Source: Hoylesella loescheii DSM 19665 = JCM 12249 = ATCC 15930
GTDB taxonomy: Bacteria; Bacteroidota; Bacteroidia; Bacteroidales; Bacteroidaceae
NCBI RefSeq assembly: GCF_000378085.1
Contig: NZ_KB899211.1
Span: 1-64,000 of the forward strand
Length of the DNA stretch: 64,000 bases
Reading direction: 5' to 3'
The notes beneath the pieces were generated by a model. It saw only the letters and a program-made list of their open reading frames with translations, made no database searches and had not been told where the DNA came from. The number at the start of each line of letters is the position of its first letter. Position 1 is the stretch's first letter. The position numbers were made by a program, and so were the translations under genes. This document shows, one piece after another, positions 35,555 through 44,457 of this stretch.

Positions 35555-37648
35555 TTACCACTTCACCATCAATGTTGTTCCGATGGTGAAAGGTTTACCC
35601 TTTTGTGCCATAGGCTTAGGTGCTACGAAGTAGTAAGTGAGGTAATTGGTTGCAAGCGTATTGCGCGACCACACCTCTAAGGTGAAGATGCCGCGCGTTA
35701 GGGCAGCTTTCAGATTGAGAAGAGTATAGAACGACTGCTTTACGGCATTGTCTTCGCGCCAATATAGTGGGCCAACACCTGTGAGATTGGCATTGAACAT
35801 CAGCTTGTCGGCAAAGCGACCGAGGTTGTTTACCACATAGTTGGCGTTGAACGAAAGCGTGTGGCGCGGAACCAAGGGCAACATATTGCCCGAGTAGTCT
35901 TTGCCAACGCCCATGCGTGCTTCTAACATTTTGGCGTAAGTATAGCCGTAACTGGCTTGTAAAGAGAGCGAGGGTAGGGGCGTGGCGTTTAGTGCAAGCT
36001 CGAAGCCTTTACTGTTGCTGTGGCCCACGTTACGTACAACGTTGCCCAATGCAGGCACTGTAACGGAGAGTTGTTGGTGCTGCCAGTCTATGTAAAAGGC
36101 GCTAGCCTCGAAAGCCAACAAGCCTTTGAGGAAGCTCCATTTGGCCCCAAGCTCATAGTTCCACGTGTGTTCGGGCTTGTAGGTGTAGTCTGCATCGGTT
36201 TCGCGAACAGCGTTAAAGCCACCAGCTTTATAGCCTTTCGCTACTGTGGCGTATATCATACGGAAGGGCGTAAACTGGTATTTCAGCGTAAACTTGGGCG
36301 TTATCTGCCTGTCTATCCTGCTTGCATCGAAACCAGTTATTTGCCATCCGTCTTTCGGATCTAGGGGTTTGAGTATTGGTGGTTCGTTTGGATCAGTTAG
36401 TTTTATCTTCTTCGAGAAGTTTTTCAGACTGTTTTTCTCCCAGTCGAAACGAATGCCAGCCGATGCCCACAGACCTTTCACGATATTAAACGTGCTGACA
36501 TGGTAGAGTGCGAAGCCCATTGTTGGCAGCTTGTTTTGGTTCACTTCGTATAACTTGCTTGCTATTCGTGTCGTGTAAACGGTAAAATGGTCTTGCTGAT
36601 GAAAGCCAAACGCTCCCACAATCCATTGATATCGGCTATCGTTGGTAGAGCGCAAGGTGAATTCTTGGCTCACTTGGTTCTGTCGGTGAGGCATTTTAAC
36701 GGCGAAAATGTCTTGTGGCGAGTAGTCTTGGTCTACTTCTATTCTGCCGTTGTTGTGCTGAAATGCGGTCTGGCTGTTTAGACTCCAGCCGTCGGCATCG
36801 TATCGCCAACTCATGCCCAACGTGCCAACCAGCCTGCGATAACTGCTTTCGCGATTGTAGGCGATGGGTTGAAGGATGCCCGTTTGTGGGTTGTAAGGCG
36901 CGTAGGGGTAGCCATTCTGACGGGTAAGGTCAAGTGTGGCCGTGAATCTTGATGTCCATCGCTCAGTGGGTTTCCATGCGGCACCCAGTCGAATGGTGCC
37001 ATTGTCCATGCGATCGGCCTTATTATTGAGAAAGGTATTGGTGAGAAAGCCGTCAGTATGATGATAGTTGGCAGCCAGCGAAAGGCCAAAATTGCGGCTC
37101 ACCTTATTGTAGGTAGACGCAGCCACAAGCAAATCGTTGTACGAACCATACGAAACTCTGGCGCTTGTACCTTGATAATCGAGTGGCGAACGCGTGAAAA
37201 CGTTTATCAATCCGGCCGAAGCGTTGCGCCCGAAGAGCGTTCCTTGCGGTCCGCGCAGCACCTCTACCTTGCTTACGCCAAAGAGATCCATGTCTAATAC
37301 CGTTCTGTCGAAGTAGGGAATGCCGTCTACATACACGCCCACCGATGGCGAGTTAACCCTCGAACCGATGCCACGAATATAGATAGGCGAGTATTGACGC
37401 GAGCCATAATCGGGCATATAGAAATTGGCTATCATGCCACTAAGGTCGCGAATACCCATCAATTGGTTGCTCTCGATAAAGCGTTCGCCCATCGCCTGTT
37501 GTGAAACGGGTGATATGGAAGCCCTGTCTTGCTTAAATCCTACTACTGAAACTTCATCGATTGTTCCGCCGATGGTGGCCGAGTCTTCAGGTGCGGCGTT
37601 GAGCGTAACCGCAAATGCTGTGGCCGTTAATGTCGTAATAAATCTCAT
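35555..37648 (-). CDS. TonB-dependent outer-membrane receptor
   Basis: The 697-aa product has a signal peptide (MRFITTLTATAFAVTLNA), a plug domain at about 45-160 (IRDLSGMIANFYMP, VEVLRGPQGTLFGRNASAGLINV) and a 22-strand-type barrel to the C-terminus. It lacks the N-terminal carboxypeptidase-like domain of SusC proteins and has no SusD partner, so it is a siderophore/cofactor-type receptor and not a glycan importer. RGPQGTLFGRNASAGLIN is shared with the FyuA/IRON-II-like branch. The ligand is unknown. Promoter at 37734-37764. Confidence 0.9.
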   Translation of the reverse strand: MRFITTLTATAFAVTLNAAPEDSATIGGTIDEVSVVGFKQDRASISPVSQQAMGERFIESNQLMGIRDLSGMIANFYMPDYGSRQYSPIYIRGIGSRVNSPSVGVYVDGIPYFDRTVLDMDLFGVSKVEVLRGPQGTLFGRNASAGLINVFTRSPLDYQGTSARVSYGSYNDLLVAASTYNKVSRNFGLSLAANYHHTDGFLTNTFLNNKADRMDNGTIRLGAAWKPTERWTSRFTATLDLTRQNGYPYAPYNPQTGILQPIAYNRESSYRRLVGTLGMSWRYDADGWSLNSQTAFQHNNGRIEVDQDYSPQDIFAVKMPHRQNQVSQEFTLRSTNDSRYQWIVGAFGFHQQDHFTVYTTRIASKLYEVNQNKLPTMGFALYHVSTFNIVKGLWASAGIRFDWEKNSLKNFSKKIKLTDPNEPPILKPLDPKDGWQITGFDASRIDRQITPKFTLKYQFTPFRMIYATVAKGYKAGGFNAVRETDADYTYKPEHTWNYELGAKWSFLKGLLAFEASAFYIDWQHQQLSVTVPALGNVVRNVGHSNSKGFELALNATPLPSLSLQASYGYTYAKMLEARMGVGKDYSGNMLPLVPRHTLSFNANYVVNNLGRFADKLMFNANLTGVGPLYWREDNAVKQSFYTLLNLKAALTRGIFTLEVWSRNTLATNYLTYYFVAPKPMAQKGKPFTIGTTLMVKW

Positions 37649-37733
37649 TGTTTAATGTTTTTGTATCTCGGTAAAGGTATGTCACCACTCAATTCGCTAC
37701 TTGTTGGTGCACGCCTTGCATATATGTGACGTG

Positions 37734-37764
37734 CAAAAGTATGTAAATTGACGTAAATTCGCAA
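37734..37764 (-). promoter_or_regulatory. Promoter of the TonB receptor gene
   Basis: On the minus strand TTG (37762-37764) is followed after 20 bp by TACTTTTG (37734-37741). The leader is about 80 nt. Confidence 0.7.
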
Positions 37765-37796
37765 TCCTTATTTGTATGGAAATAAGGATAAAGTGG

Positions 37797-37835
37797 CTCA
37801 CCCGCGGCCCTTTCCAAGTTGAAAGAGGAGTAGTT
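37797..37835. repeat. Dispersed hairpin, copy 4 (diverged)
   Basis: GGCTCACCCGCGGCCCTTTC...GTTGAAAGAGGAG resembles the hairpins at 27786 and 30728, with CTTTC/GAAAG pairing. It lies about 95 bp past the 3' end of the PDZ gene and may act as its terminator. Confidence 0.45.
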
Positions 37836-37928
37836 AGCCTTGTGGCTTGACGGGCTAACGACGAGTTAATAGGTCAACATGTTACCCCCGTTAACGTATA
37901 AATTCCTCAATATATTCCCTTTAACTTC

Positions 37929-39131
37929 TCAAAAAACAGGCATGGTTTCGATCGTAACTTTTCGTACGCCCTTTCCCGTTTTAAGCACAAGCGTGATGGG
38001 CAATTTGGGTGAAAGGGCTCGTTCTTCATCCCACGAATAGTTCTCCACCTTCTTTCCGTTCACCTTTATGATGGTGTCTCCAAGCCTTATTCCTGCTTTT
38101 GCTGCTGCGCCGCATTTATATATTGAGCGCACAATCCATCCCTTACCGATGTCGGTTCGGTTTACCCACGAGAAGCCCCACGTCCTTTTTTCGGGTGTGT
38201 ATGCCTCGTAGGGGCGATAGTAGAGCTTGTTGTGGGCGGGGTCGAACACCAAATTATAATTGTGAAGAATACTCGCCCCGATATATCCTACATTGCGCAT
38301 TTGCGGGAAAGCGTGAAGTGTTGGCAGAGAAATGTTTACGACAACGCTACCAATGTTTTGCAATCCAAGGTAGACCGAGTCGGCTAGTGCGAAGGTAGTT
38401 GTAGTCGTTGTGGTGTCGCCTATGTTCGTATACTGAGCCAATAGCTGCTGAGTTTTACCCTCGTATGCCATCAGGTTATGCTTTCTTACAGTCTCTTTGG
38501 TGAACATAATGTCGTCTCCGCCTTCAAGGCATAACTCATAAAGGCCCCCGATGCGCTTGTTGTTGAGCCATACGTATGCTTCAATCATAAAATTTGAACC
38601 CCTAACCGTGAGCGGCAAACAGCGGTAGTTGCGTTTCACGGAGTCGGGTATGGCCGTTAGTGTGCGTAAGAACTTCTGCTGAAAGTTCACCTCAAAAGGA
38701 GAGTATTCAAAGAAAGTATCCCACATGATGCCGTCGGCATGCTTGCCCAAAACATTTCTTATGTCGCTAATGAGCATGTAGGGGAAGTTTGCCGTGGTGT
38801 TACCAAACTTCACATTGTGCTTTGTGTACGATGTTTTTAGGCGCAGTGTATCTTTTTCTCTCTTGATGTTAGCCTTCTCTATCTTTGGCGGTTGCCAACA
38901 CTGTTCTTTAAGATACGTGGTGTCTACCACCAATTGGCGGTTTGCATTTGTGGTAAACAAGATGTGGGCAGGGTATTTATTGTCGATAGTTGCAGGCAAG
39001 TAGATGCCCCCATCCCATACGAATGGGATGGAGTCGTTGCTCTCCCACATAGAGTCGAATGGCCCTTTCTGCGCGCTTGTCACTAAAACCGTGGCAGCAA
39101 AAAGTAAAGTTAATGTCGTTTTCATTTTCAT
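37929..39131 (-). CDS. Secreted PDZ protein with degenerate retropepsin-like domains
   Basis: From the preferred start (MKMKTTLTLLFAATVLVTSAQ) the product is 400 aa with a signal peptide; 43 further upstream codons in frame look non-coding. Residues about 40-90 align by eye with the first lobe of clan AA aspartic proteases, but the catalytic DTG position reads FTTNAN (59-64), so the aspartate is missing. The second-lobe pattern GYIGASILHNYNLVFDPAHNKLYY is well preserved. A C-terminal PDZ domain follows (IYKCGAAAKAGIRLGDTIIKVNGKK). Related aspartyl-protease/PDZ proteins are common in Bacteroidetes. Here a binding rather than proteolytic role is inferred. Confidence 0.7.
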   Translation of the reverse strand: MKMKTTLTLLFAATVLVTSAQKGPFDSMWESNDSIPFVWDGGIYLPATIDNKYPAHILFTTNANRQLVVDTTYLKEQCWQPPKIEKANIKREKDTLRLKTSYTKHNVKFGNTTANFPYMLISDIRNVLGKHADGIMWDTFFEYSPFEVNFQQKFLRTLTAIPDSVKRNYRCLPLTVRGSNFMIEAYVWLNNKRIGGLYELCLEGGDDIMFTKETVRKHNLMAYEGKTQQLLAQYTNIGDTTTTTTTFALADSVYLGLQNIGSVVVNISLPTLHAFPQMRNVGYIGASILHNYNLVFDPAHNKLYYRPYEAYTPEKRTWGFSWVNRTDIGKGWIVRSIYKCGAAAKAGIRLGDTIIKVNGKKVENYSWDEERALSPKLPITLVLKTGKGVRKVTIETMPVF

Positions 39132-39412
39132 TGCTATCGTGTTTAGTTTAGAATGCTGTGGGGAAGTGGGTGGTTGTGGAATGTCGTCAGCCGATGTTCG
39201 AAGTTGGTTATAAAGGCTGTTGGCGTGGCTGTTTGTGCGAAAAGGCATCGTTAACGGCATGTTCGTTCACCACTAGCGTGTGCCATACGGCCTATATTCG
39301 CCAGGCGTTGCGTATGCCAAGAACGAAGCATCGTGTTAGGTTAGCCCACAATTGCAAATTTAGTCAATTATTTTATAAGTTGTATGATTTGCCTGTTCGA
39401 AGTTGAAATTTT

Positions 39413-39535
39413 GCGCGAGTTCGGGATAAAACACAGTCGTTATGCCAACTGCTGTGTAGCACAGGTTGGCGAGATAGTCATTCGTTTACTTGCCCTGTCT
39501 TGTTCAAAGGGCATGTTGTCTTATCCCGAATGCGC
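39413..39535 (-). repeat. MITE-like element, copy C
   Basis: About 123 bp between GCGCGAGTTCGGGATAA and TTATCCCGAATGCGCC, which are strong terminal inverted repeats. The interior reads TTATGCCAACTGCTGTGTAG, the reverse orientation of copy A. Confidence 0.85.
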
Positions 39536-39645
39536 CAATTAACCCCTCCTCCATTCGCATTTTCATAGTTCCGAAAATGCACCTTCTAAGCCCTGATGAT
39601 GCATGATTACATTAACCGTCGTGTTAAACATGTTTTGGACGGCTG

Positions 39646-39728
39646 TTCCATGTTATCCGGAATGCTGTTCCAGTTGAACTGGAACCCTGTTCCAACTTAT
39701 CTGGAACAGGGTTCCATCTTAGCTGTAA
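39646..39728. repeat. 22-bp-period palindromic array, TTCCA/TGGAA class (copy 4)
   Basis: Units start at 39646, 39668, 39690 and 39712, with spacers TGCTG, CCCTG and CAGGG. The last unit has lost its right arm (CTGTAA). Confidence 0.9.
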
Positions 39729-39875
39729 CAAGGCGGAAGCTGAAAAAGCTCACTACAGGGGCTTATCGGGTGAGGCGTGAAAGGTGGTGTTTGGAGGTAG
39801 GGTGGGCGAGTCGTTAGTGGTGATAGGCTGTGGAAAGAACCGCCTAGATAATGCCAAGCAGGTATCGAACGTTAC

Positions 39876-39994
39876 GAGAATTCGGGATAAAAGAAGCTCG
39901 TTGTGCTAACTACCACGTAGCACTACGTTGGTGAGATAGCCATTCGTGTTTTATCTAATCTTGCTTAAAAAGCATCTTCTCTTATCCCGAACTC
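39876..39994 (-). repeat. MITE-like element, copy D
   Basis: 119 bp from GAGAATTCGGGATAAAAGAA to TTCTCTTATCCCGAACTC. The central palindrome is CTAACTACCACGTAGCA, diverged from the family core. Confidence 0.85.
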
Positions 39995-40148
39995 ACGTAA
40001 ATTTTATGTTGAGGCACTGCTTATTGTGTGGGAAAGGAACGGTAAGGAATGGTTGCGTGCGTTGCGAAACCATGTCATGACAGTGCGTATAACAAGTATT
40101 CGTTGGTATTTTCTTATTAGTTAGCCAGCCTGTTCTTGTTTATCGAGC

Positions 40149-40279
40149 CGTACAAAGCCTTTTGTAGTCACACTACAAGTGCCTTTGTAGCCCCACTACA
40201 ACTGCTTTGTAGTGGCACTACAATTTGTTTGTAGTCACGCTACAACTTGCTTGTAGTGGCACTACAAAAGGCTTGTAGC
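40149..40279. repeat. 22-bp-period palindromic array, TTGTAG/CTACAA class (copy 1)
   Basis: Five complete 17-nt palindromes of the form TTGTAGnnnnnCTACAA occur with 5-nt spacers (one spacer is 6 nt), flanked by half-units GTACAA and CTTGTAGC. Architecture matches the TTCCA arrays but the sequence is unrelated. It lies between the MITE-like copy D and the THUMP-like gene; no gene is seen in 39995-40451. Confidence 0.9.
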
Positions 40280-40451
40280 GAAGTAAGCGAGCAGTAAGCG
40301 TGTTGTGTGGCGTTGTTTATCAGGGGTAATTTGTTATCTCGAACAGGCTCAAAATAAAGGTTAGCGAACAACAATAAGATAAAGGGTTATAGGCGTGGAG
40401 AAGTGAATTGCCGCCCCAAGCAATCTTTTAGAACCTGCCTTAATTGTTTGT

Positions 40452-41822
40452 TCACCCCCTCCCCACTAGCATCCAGTGCTTACCTTGGGCATCGGTGGTG
40501 GCGAAAAGAAAATGTTCGCCACCGTCTTTCAGTTTTAGTTTCTTGCGCAGTGCTTCGGGTTTAAGGGGGAAGTTGCGTGTGGCGATGTTGGCTTTGCTGA
40601 TGCCTTGTAGCGCGGTTTTTAAGTCGTGCTTGTTAAACGAGGTGGTGGCAAGGAGCTTAAACCTTCGACCTGGAAAGTTGGGAATATCGTCGCTGGCCAC
40701 AAATAGATGGGAGTTGGGGGCAATGGCCTGTACCCCCAGCCTGCTACATAGCAAACCAAAACAGCCCGCTTTCATGATAGAGGCGTTGGGCTCGAAAAGA
40801 AACATGCCTGCTTGCGGTGGCGTTTGCAAGATGCTTTGAGGGGTGGCCTCGGCTTTGGCAAGAGTGTATTGAAACGTTTCGCCATCGTTAAAGCATGTAA
40901 TGTGGGTGTTGTTGGTGGAGTTTGCGGCTTGCTTTGGCGTTTGGTCTTCTAGTGGAGTGGGGAGTAATTGCCCGCTTTGCGCGACAGCATGGTTTAGGTT
41001 TTGTCCGTGGTTTTGTCTATCCGTGATAAGGAAGAGCAACTCTTTGCACTCGTTTTTAACAGACACGATGTGTAGTTGTCTTACCCATGCGCCTTGTTCT
41101 TGCAGTTGCGCAATGGCCTGTTGCCAATGTAGCATGGGCGAGAGTTTAACCATCAACAAGCCACATTTGGCTAAAAGCGTGGGCAATAGTTGGAGAATAT
41201 CGGGCGAACAGTGTTCAATCAACACTGTTTTACCTCCATTCTTATCCCTTCGTGCGGGGTCTAGGTAGATGCACGATACCCTTTTAATCGTCTCGAGATG
41301 ACTTTCGGCCTCGGCGCACACCACCTTGGCATGCCCAATATTAAGGGCATTGAGGTTGTGTTGCACCAATTGGCAAAGTTGGGGTTGGCGTTCTACGTAT
41401 GTGGCGCTTGTAAAACGAGTGGCCATAAAGGCAAAATCTACACCGAATCCCCCTGTAAGGTCTACCAGCGAAGTGTGTTCGCATTCACCGACTTGTTTTT
41501 CATCGTTATCCACTTGCCCTTTGTCGCAGCTGTTGATGTTACCTTGTAGCATGCCCTTTACAAACAGCGAGGCTACATTAGCCTTGTATTCGGCAGTGGT
41601 TTGCGATGAACATTGCTCCATAGAGAGGTGAGGCGGATACACGATGTTGGGGTTTTCAGCCCACGTTGGCAGTTTCCGACAAGCCGTTTGCCATCCTGCA
41701 ATTTGGTCGAGGGCAAAGGGCAGGTCTACATTTGGCGCTTTATGGGCGGCGAGGGCCAGCTGTGGCACGCTTTCGTTTCTATGTTCTGCAATGAAGCGAA
41801 GGGTATCGTCGTTGGTGTACAT
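40452..41822 (-). CDS. THUMP-like-domain class I methyltransferase
   Basis: From the preferred start (MYTNDDTLRFIAEHRNESV) the protein is 456 aa. A 35-codon upstream extension is unlikely. It has a SAM-binding motif I (VDLTGGFGVDFAFMA), the acidic VERQ of beta-2, and YLDPARRD, the [D/N]PP-like catalytic block seen in the RNA/DNA N-methyltransferase group. The C-terminal 90 residues match the THUMP-like domain of Bacteroidetes proteins (FPGRRFKLLATTSFNKHDLKTAL...ATRNFPLKPEALRKKLKL). An RNA-modifying role is likely, but the target is not known. Confidence 0.75.
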   Translation of the reverse strand: MYTNDDTLRFIAEHRNESVPQLALAAHKAPNVDLPFALDQIAGWQTACRKLPTWAENPNIVYPPHLSMEQCSSQTTAEYKANVASLFVKGMLQGNINSCDKGQVDNDEKQVGECEHTSLVDLTGGFGVDFAFMATRFTSATYVERQPQLCQLVQHNLNALNIGHAKVVCAEAESHLETIKRVSCIYLDPARRDKNGGKTVLIEHCSPDILQLLPTLLAKCGLLMVKLSPMLHWQQAIAQLQEQGAWVRQLHIVSVKNECKELLFLITDRQNHGQNLNHAVAQSGQLLPTPLEDQTPKQAANSTNNTHITCFNDGETFQYTLAKAEATPQSILQTPPQAGMFLFEPNASIMKAGCFGLLCSRLGVQAIAPNSHLFVASDDIPNFPGRRFKLLATTSFNKHDLKTALQGISKANIATRNFPLKPEALRKKLKLKDGGEHFLFATTDAQGKHWMLVGRG

Positions 41823-42035
41823 GTTGCTGTGGGGCGTTATGGAAGTAGGGGATTGATGCGCCTGTAGAGGCAAAACGTGCTTGGCATAGGTGTTATCTGT
41901 GATGCTGGTGGACCAATACGTGCCCATGACTTGCCAAGACTAAGTTTCATTGAAAACGCAAAAAGCCGTTGTTTATTATGTAAGAGGAGGGAACATTGTG
42001 TGCAAGCACGCTTTCTCAACGTAAGGCATAGAAAA

Positions 42036-42067
42036 GCCCCCACAGGCGTATGAAGGCCAATGGGGGC
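42036..42067 (-). terminator. Terminator of the GH18 locus
   Basis: GCCCCCA (42036-42042) pairs with TGGGGGC (42061-42067), with extra GGC/GCC pairing inside. On the minus strand TTTTC follows. It lies about 110 bp after the last gene of the locus. Confidence 0.65.
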
Positions 42068-42178
42068 GTTGGGTATGGTGTTAGTAGTGGGGTTGTGTGG
42101 CTTTTAAACATTGCAAGCGTACGCACCACAGTAGGCACAGGGGTGCAAAATGCTGCTGACCACGTTCCCCCTATAAAC

Positions 42179-43168
42179 TTATTTGTAGACCTTCATCTCG
42201 CCAATAACGAGGTATCTCGATGAGGCAGGCTGTACGTTAGAGAGCCTTACGTAGGTGCATTTAACGGGCTTGGTAAAGCGAACAACGAAGGGTTCTCCAC
42301 TGCTGATGCTGTTGTCGGATCTCGTTATTTGGCCTTGGTTCGTCCATGTGTTCCAGTCTTCGCTGGTTTCAACGGTCATACTCTTAGCCACCCAGTTGAC
42401 ATATCTTGGGCTAGGCTCAAGTGTTATGGCAGAAACATTGGTGTTTTCGGGCACTGCAATGACGAAGGTGAAAGGCCCTTCGTTAGAAGCCTTAAACCAC
42501 ACGGTTGACAAGTTGCCATCGTATAGTTTCTCAAGCGCATTGTTTTGGTTATCGTACACGAAGTATTCACTAATGTCCATAGCGGTTAGTCCATTGGCAT
42601 TACCATTTTCTACCACGTTGCTTTCCTTGTAGTTCACGGTGATGTGCATGTTGGCATAGCTGCTGGCCACCTCTACACCTTGTGCAGCGTTCAGCGTAAG
42701 CGTAGTGGCACCATTGCCGTGAGTGGTTTTTAGCGTGTCGAGAGCGTTACCCTTCTGCGCTACCACCTTGATGGGATCGGCAGATACGGTGCTTCCCTTG
42801 GCGATGGTAACCGTTGGGGTTAGGATGTTTATTGCTCCCTTATCGAGCACGGTAACGCCAGATGTAGCCTTAGTAGCACTTGGGTTTTCGGCCACACTCA
42901 CTTCTAGGTCGCGGTCGAGTGGTGACGACAGGCGCACATAAAACTTAACGGTGTCTTCGAGCAGGTTTAACTCGCCGTTGGCGTTGACAACACGAAGCGC
43001 ACCTTGGTTTCCTAGGTTGGCCAAATCGTGTATGTATAGCTTAGACAAGTTGCTAGATGCAGCCTTATCGTATAGGTTCGAGCCCACTTCGGGTTCGCTT
43101 TGGCAGGCTGTAAACAGTGTGGCAAGCCCCATGAGGGCTGGCAATGTTATCTTTAAGATTGATTTCAT
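42179..43168 (-). CDS. Lipoprotein with DUF1735 and F5/8-type C (discoidin) domains
   Basis: The 329-aa product has a lipoprotein signal ending at Cys22 (LATLFTAC). Residues about 60-180 match DUF1735, the BACON-like bead domain typical of glycan-locus lipoproteins (TVKFYVRLSSPLDRDLEV). The C-terminal 130 residues form a discoidin-like carbohydrate-binding domain (ALEKLYDGNLSTVWFKASN...YVRLSNVQPASSRYLVIGEMKVYK). It probably sits on the cell surface and helps hold glycoprotein glycans. It is the last gene of the SusC-SusD-GH18 locus, 100 bp after the LamG lipoprotein gene. Confidence 0.8.
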   Translation of the reverse strand: MKSILKITLPALMGLATLFTACQSEPEVGSNLYDKAASSNLSKLYIHDLANLGNQGALRVVNANGELNLLEDTVKFYVRLSSPLDRDLEVSVAENPSATKATSGVTVLDKGAINILTPTVTIAKGSTVSADPIKVVAQKGNALDTLKTTHGNGATTLTLNAAQGVEVASSYANMHITVNYKESNVVENGNANGLTAMDISEYFVYDNQNNALEKLYDGNLSTVWFKASNEGPFTFVIAVPENTNVSAITLEPSPRYVNWVAKSMTVETSEDWNTWTNQGQITRSDNSISSGEPFVVRFTKPVKCTYVRLSNVQPASSRYLVIGEMKVYK

Positions 43169-43268
43169 ATTGATAATCTTCGTCTGAATGTTTGGTTTGG
43201 AAAGTATTTGCCCGCTTGTCCCAAAGGCCTTTTATCGGCCTTGGGGCAAGCAGGGCGTATACGATTTG

Positions 43269-44432
43269 TTATTTTCCGTCGATGCGCACGTTGGCATTCC
43301 ATTGAGGAAGTGTGGCAGCCTTACCGTTGTTTCCGTGACCTGTGGCATCCTTGAAGGTGTCGCCACTGCCCTCGTTCATCTTCCAGTAGGCTTCAAGACC
43401 TTCGCTTGCGGGGTCGCAAACGTACATGTCGTTGGCCACTTCGTTTTGCGTACGGGCCTTAGTCCAGAAGCGCAGCTCGCTCACTTGCACGTTAGCCTTG
43501 AGGTAATCGGTGGCACCAAAGAGCATGGTATTGCCTACATTGACAACCTTTCCAGGTAAATCCATCTGCGAATCGAGCTTACCGTTAACGTAGAGCGATA
43601 GCTTCGTGCCTTCGCAAACAAAGGCCAAGTGATACCATTTGCCAGCCTCGAAGAGTTGGTTGCTGTTTAGCTGCGAACCTTGGGTCTTGATTTGCAGGCG
43701 GTTGCCTTCGATAGGAGCATCTCCGAAACGAGTGTATATCTCGCCATCCTTACCCGAAGGCGCCCATGCACCAAAAAGCATCTGGTTGTTTAGTTCGCCA
43801 ATGCCCTTGCCCAGCCTGTCGATGTTGACGTTCATCTCTACCGTCCATGCCGTGAGCGCATACTCTTGGCGCATGTTAAAGGTAATGCGTGCAGCAGAGT
43901 TGATAACGGGTACATCTTGACGAATAACCTGATCGATGATGCAAACAAGCTTACTACCCGGTTCGAGCACGTCGTTAGCTCCGTTTTTGCTTCTCAGCTT
44001 TAGGGCCACGGCATACTTCTTACCCGAATTCTTCACCTCGTTGGATAGCGGTTTAACCGTAAGCAACACGGGTGTAGAGGTTACACCGCCTGCATTAACA
44101 GTGGCTTCGGTGCTGGTAAGTTCGTATTCGCTAGCGGGCAAGGCCACGTATTGTGTGGCGTTGCGTGCATTATACTCTTTAAGGGCTGACTCGTCGGCCG
44201 ACACTTCGAAAGTACTCGTTTGCTCGGCAGGCGATGAGAGCCTGACATAGAAGTTCTGTTGCACGTTGTCTTCACCCACCGTGATCTTCATTGAGGTGTT
44301 GGCATTGGTGCGTGTCTGCTCGAAATAGGCCTGATTGGTAAGCTCGCTATATTCGGCATTGTTGCATGCGACCAGCGAAAGGGCTGCGATGGCCATTGCA
44401 GCAGCCTTAATGGTTATGCTGTATCTTTTCAT
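43269..44432 (-). CDS. Lipoprotein with DUF1735 and LamG/concanavalin-like domains
   Basis: The 387-aa product has a lipoprotein signal ending at Cys23 (ALSLVAC). A DUF1735 domain covers about 50-160 (QNFYVRLSSPAEQTSTFEVSADESAL). The C-terminal half is a LamG/concanavalin-A-like jelly roll (WTVEMNVNIDRL, WYHLAFVCEGTKLSLYVNGKLDSQM, VSELRFWTKARTQNEV, LEAYWKMNEGSG). It is predicted to be a surface glycan-binding protein of the locus. It lies 25 bp downstream of the GH18 gene, and shares the RLSSP motif with the next gene, which suggests the two arose from a common parent. Confidence 0.82.
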   Translation of the reverse strand: MKRYSITIKAAAMAIAALSLVACNNAEYSELTNQAYFEQTRTNANTSMKITVGEDNVQQNFYVRLSSPAEQTSTFEVSADESALKEYNARNATQYVALPASEYELTSTEATVNAGGVTSTPVLLTVKPLSNEVKNSGKKYAVALKLRSKNGANDVLEPGSKLVCIIDQVIRQDVPVINSAARITFNMRQEYALTAWTVEMNVNIDRLGKGIGELNNQMLFGAWAPSGKDGEIYTRFGDAPIEGNRLQIKTQGSQLNSNQLFEAGKWYHLAFVCEGTKLSLYVNGKLDSQMDLPGKVVNVGNTMLFGATDYLKANVQVSELRFWTKARTQNEVANDMYVCDPASEGLEAYWKMNEGSGDTFKDATGHGNNGKAATLPQWNANVRIDGK

Positions 44433-44457
44433 TTTTGCGTAATGATTAAGTGTGGTT

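Larger units (their letters stand above)
39413..39775. repeat. Composite dispersed repeat, copy C (inverted relative to 20935-21262)
   Basis: It carries the same blocks as the copy at 20.9-21.3 kb in reverse order and on the opposite strand: MITE-like element (39413-39535), TTCTAAGCCCTGATGATGCA block, TTAACC...TGTTTTGGA block, 22-bp array (39646-39728), then AAAGCTCACTACA...TATCGGGTGAG. Its array has four units where the other copy has three. Confidence 0.85.
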
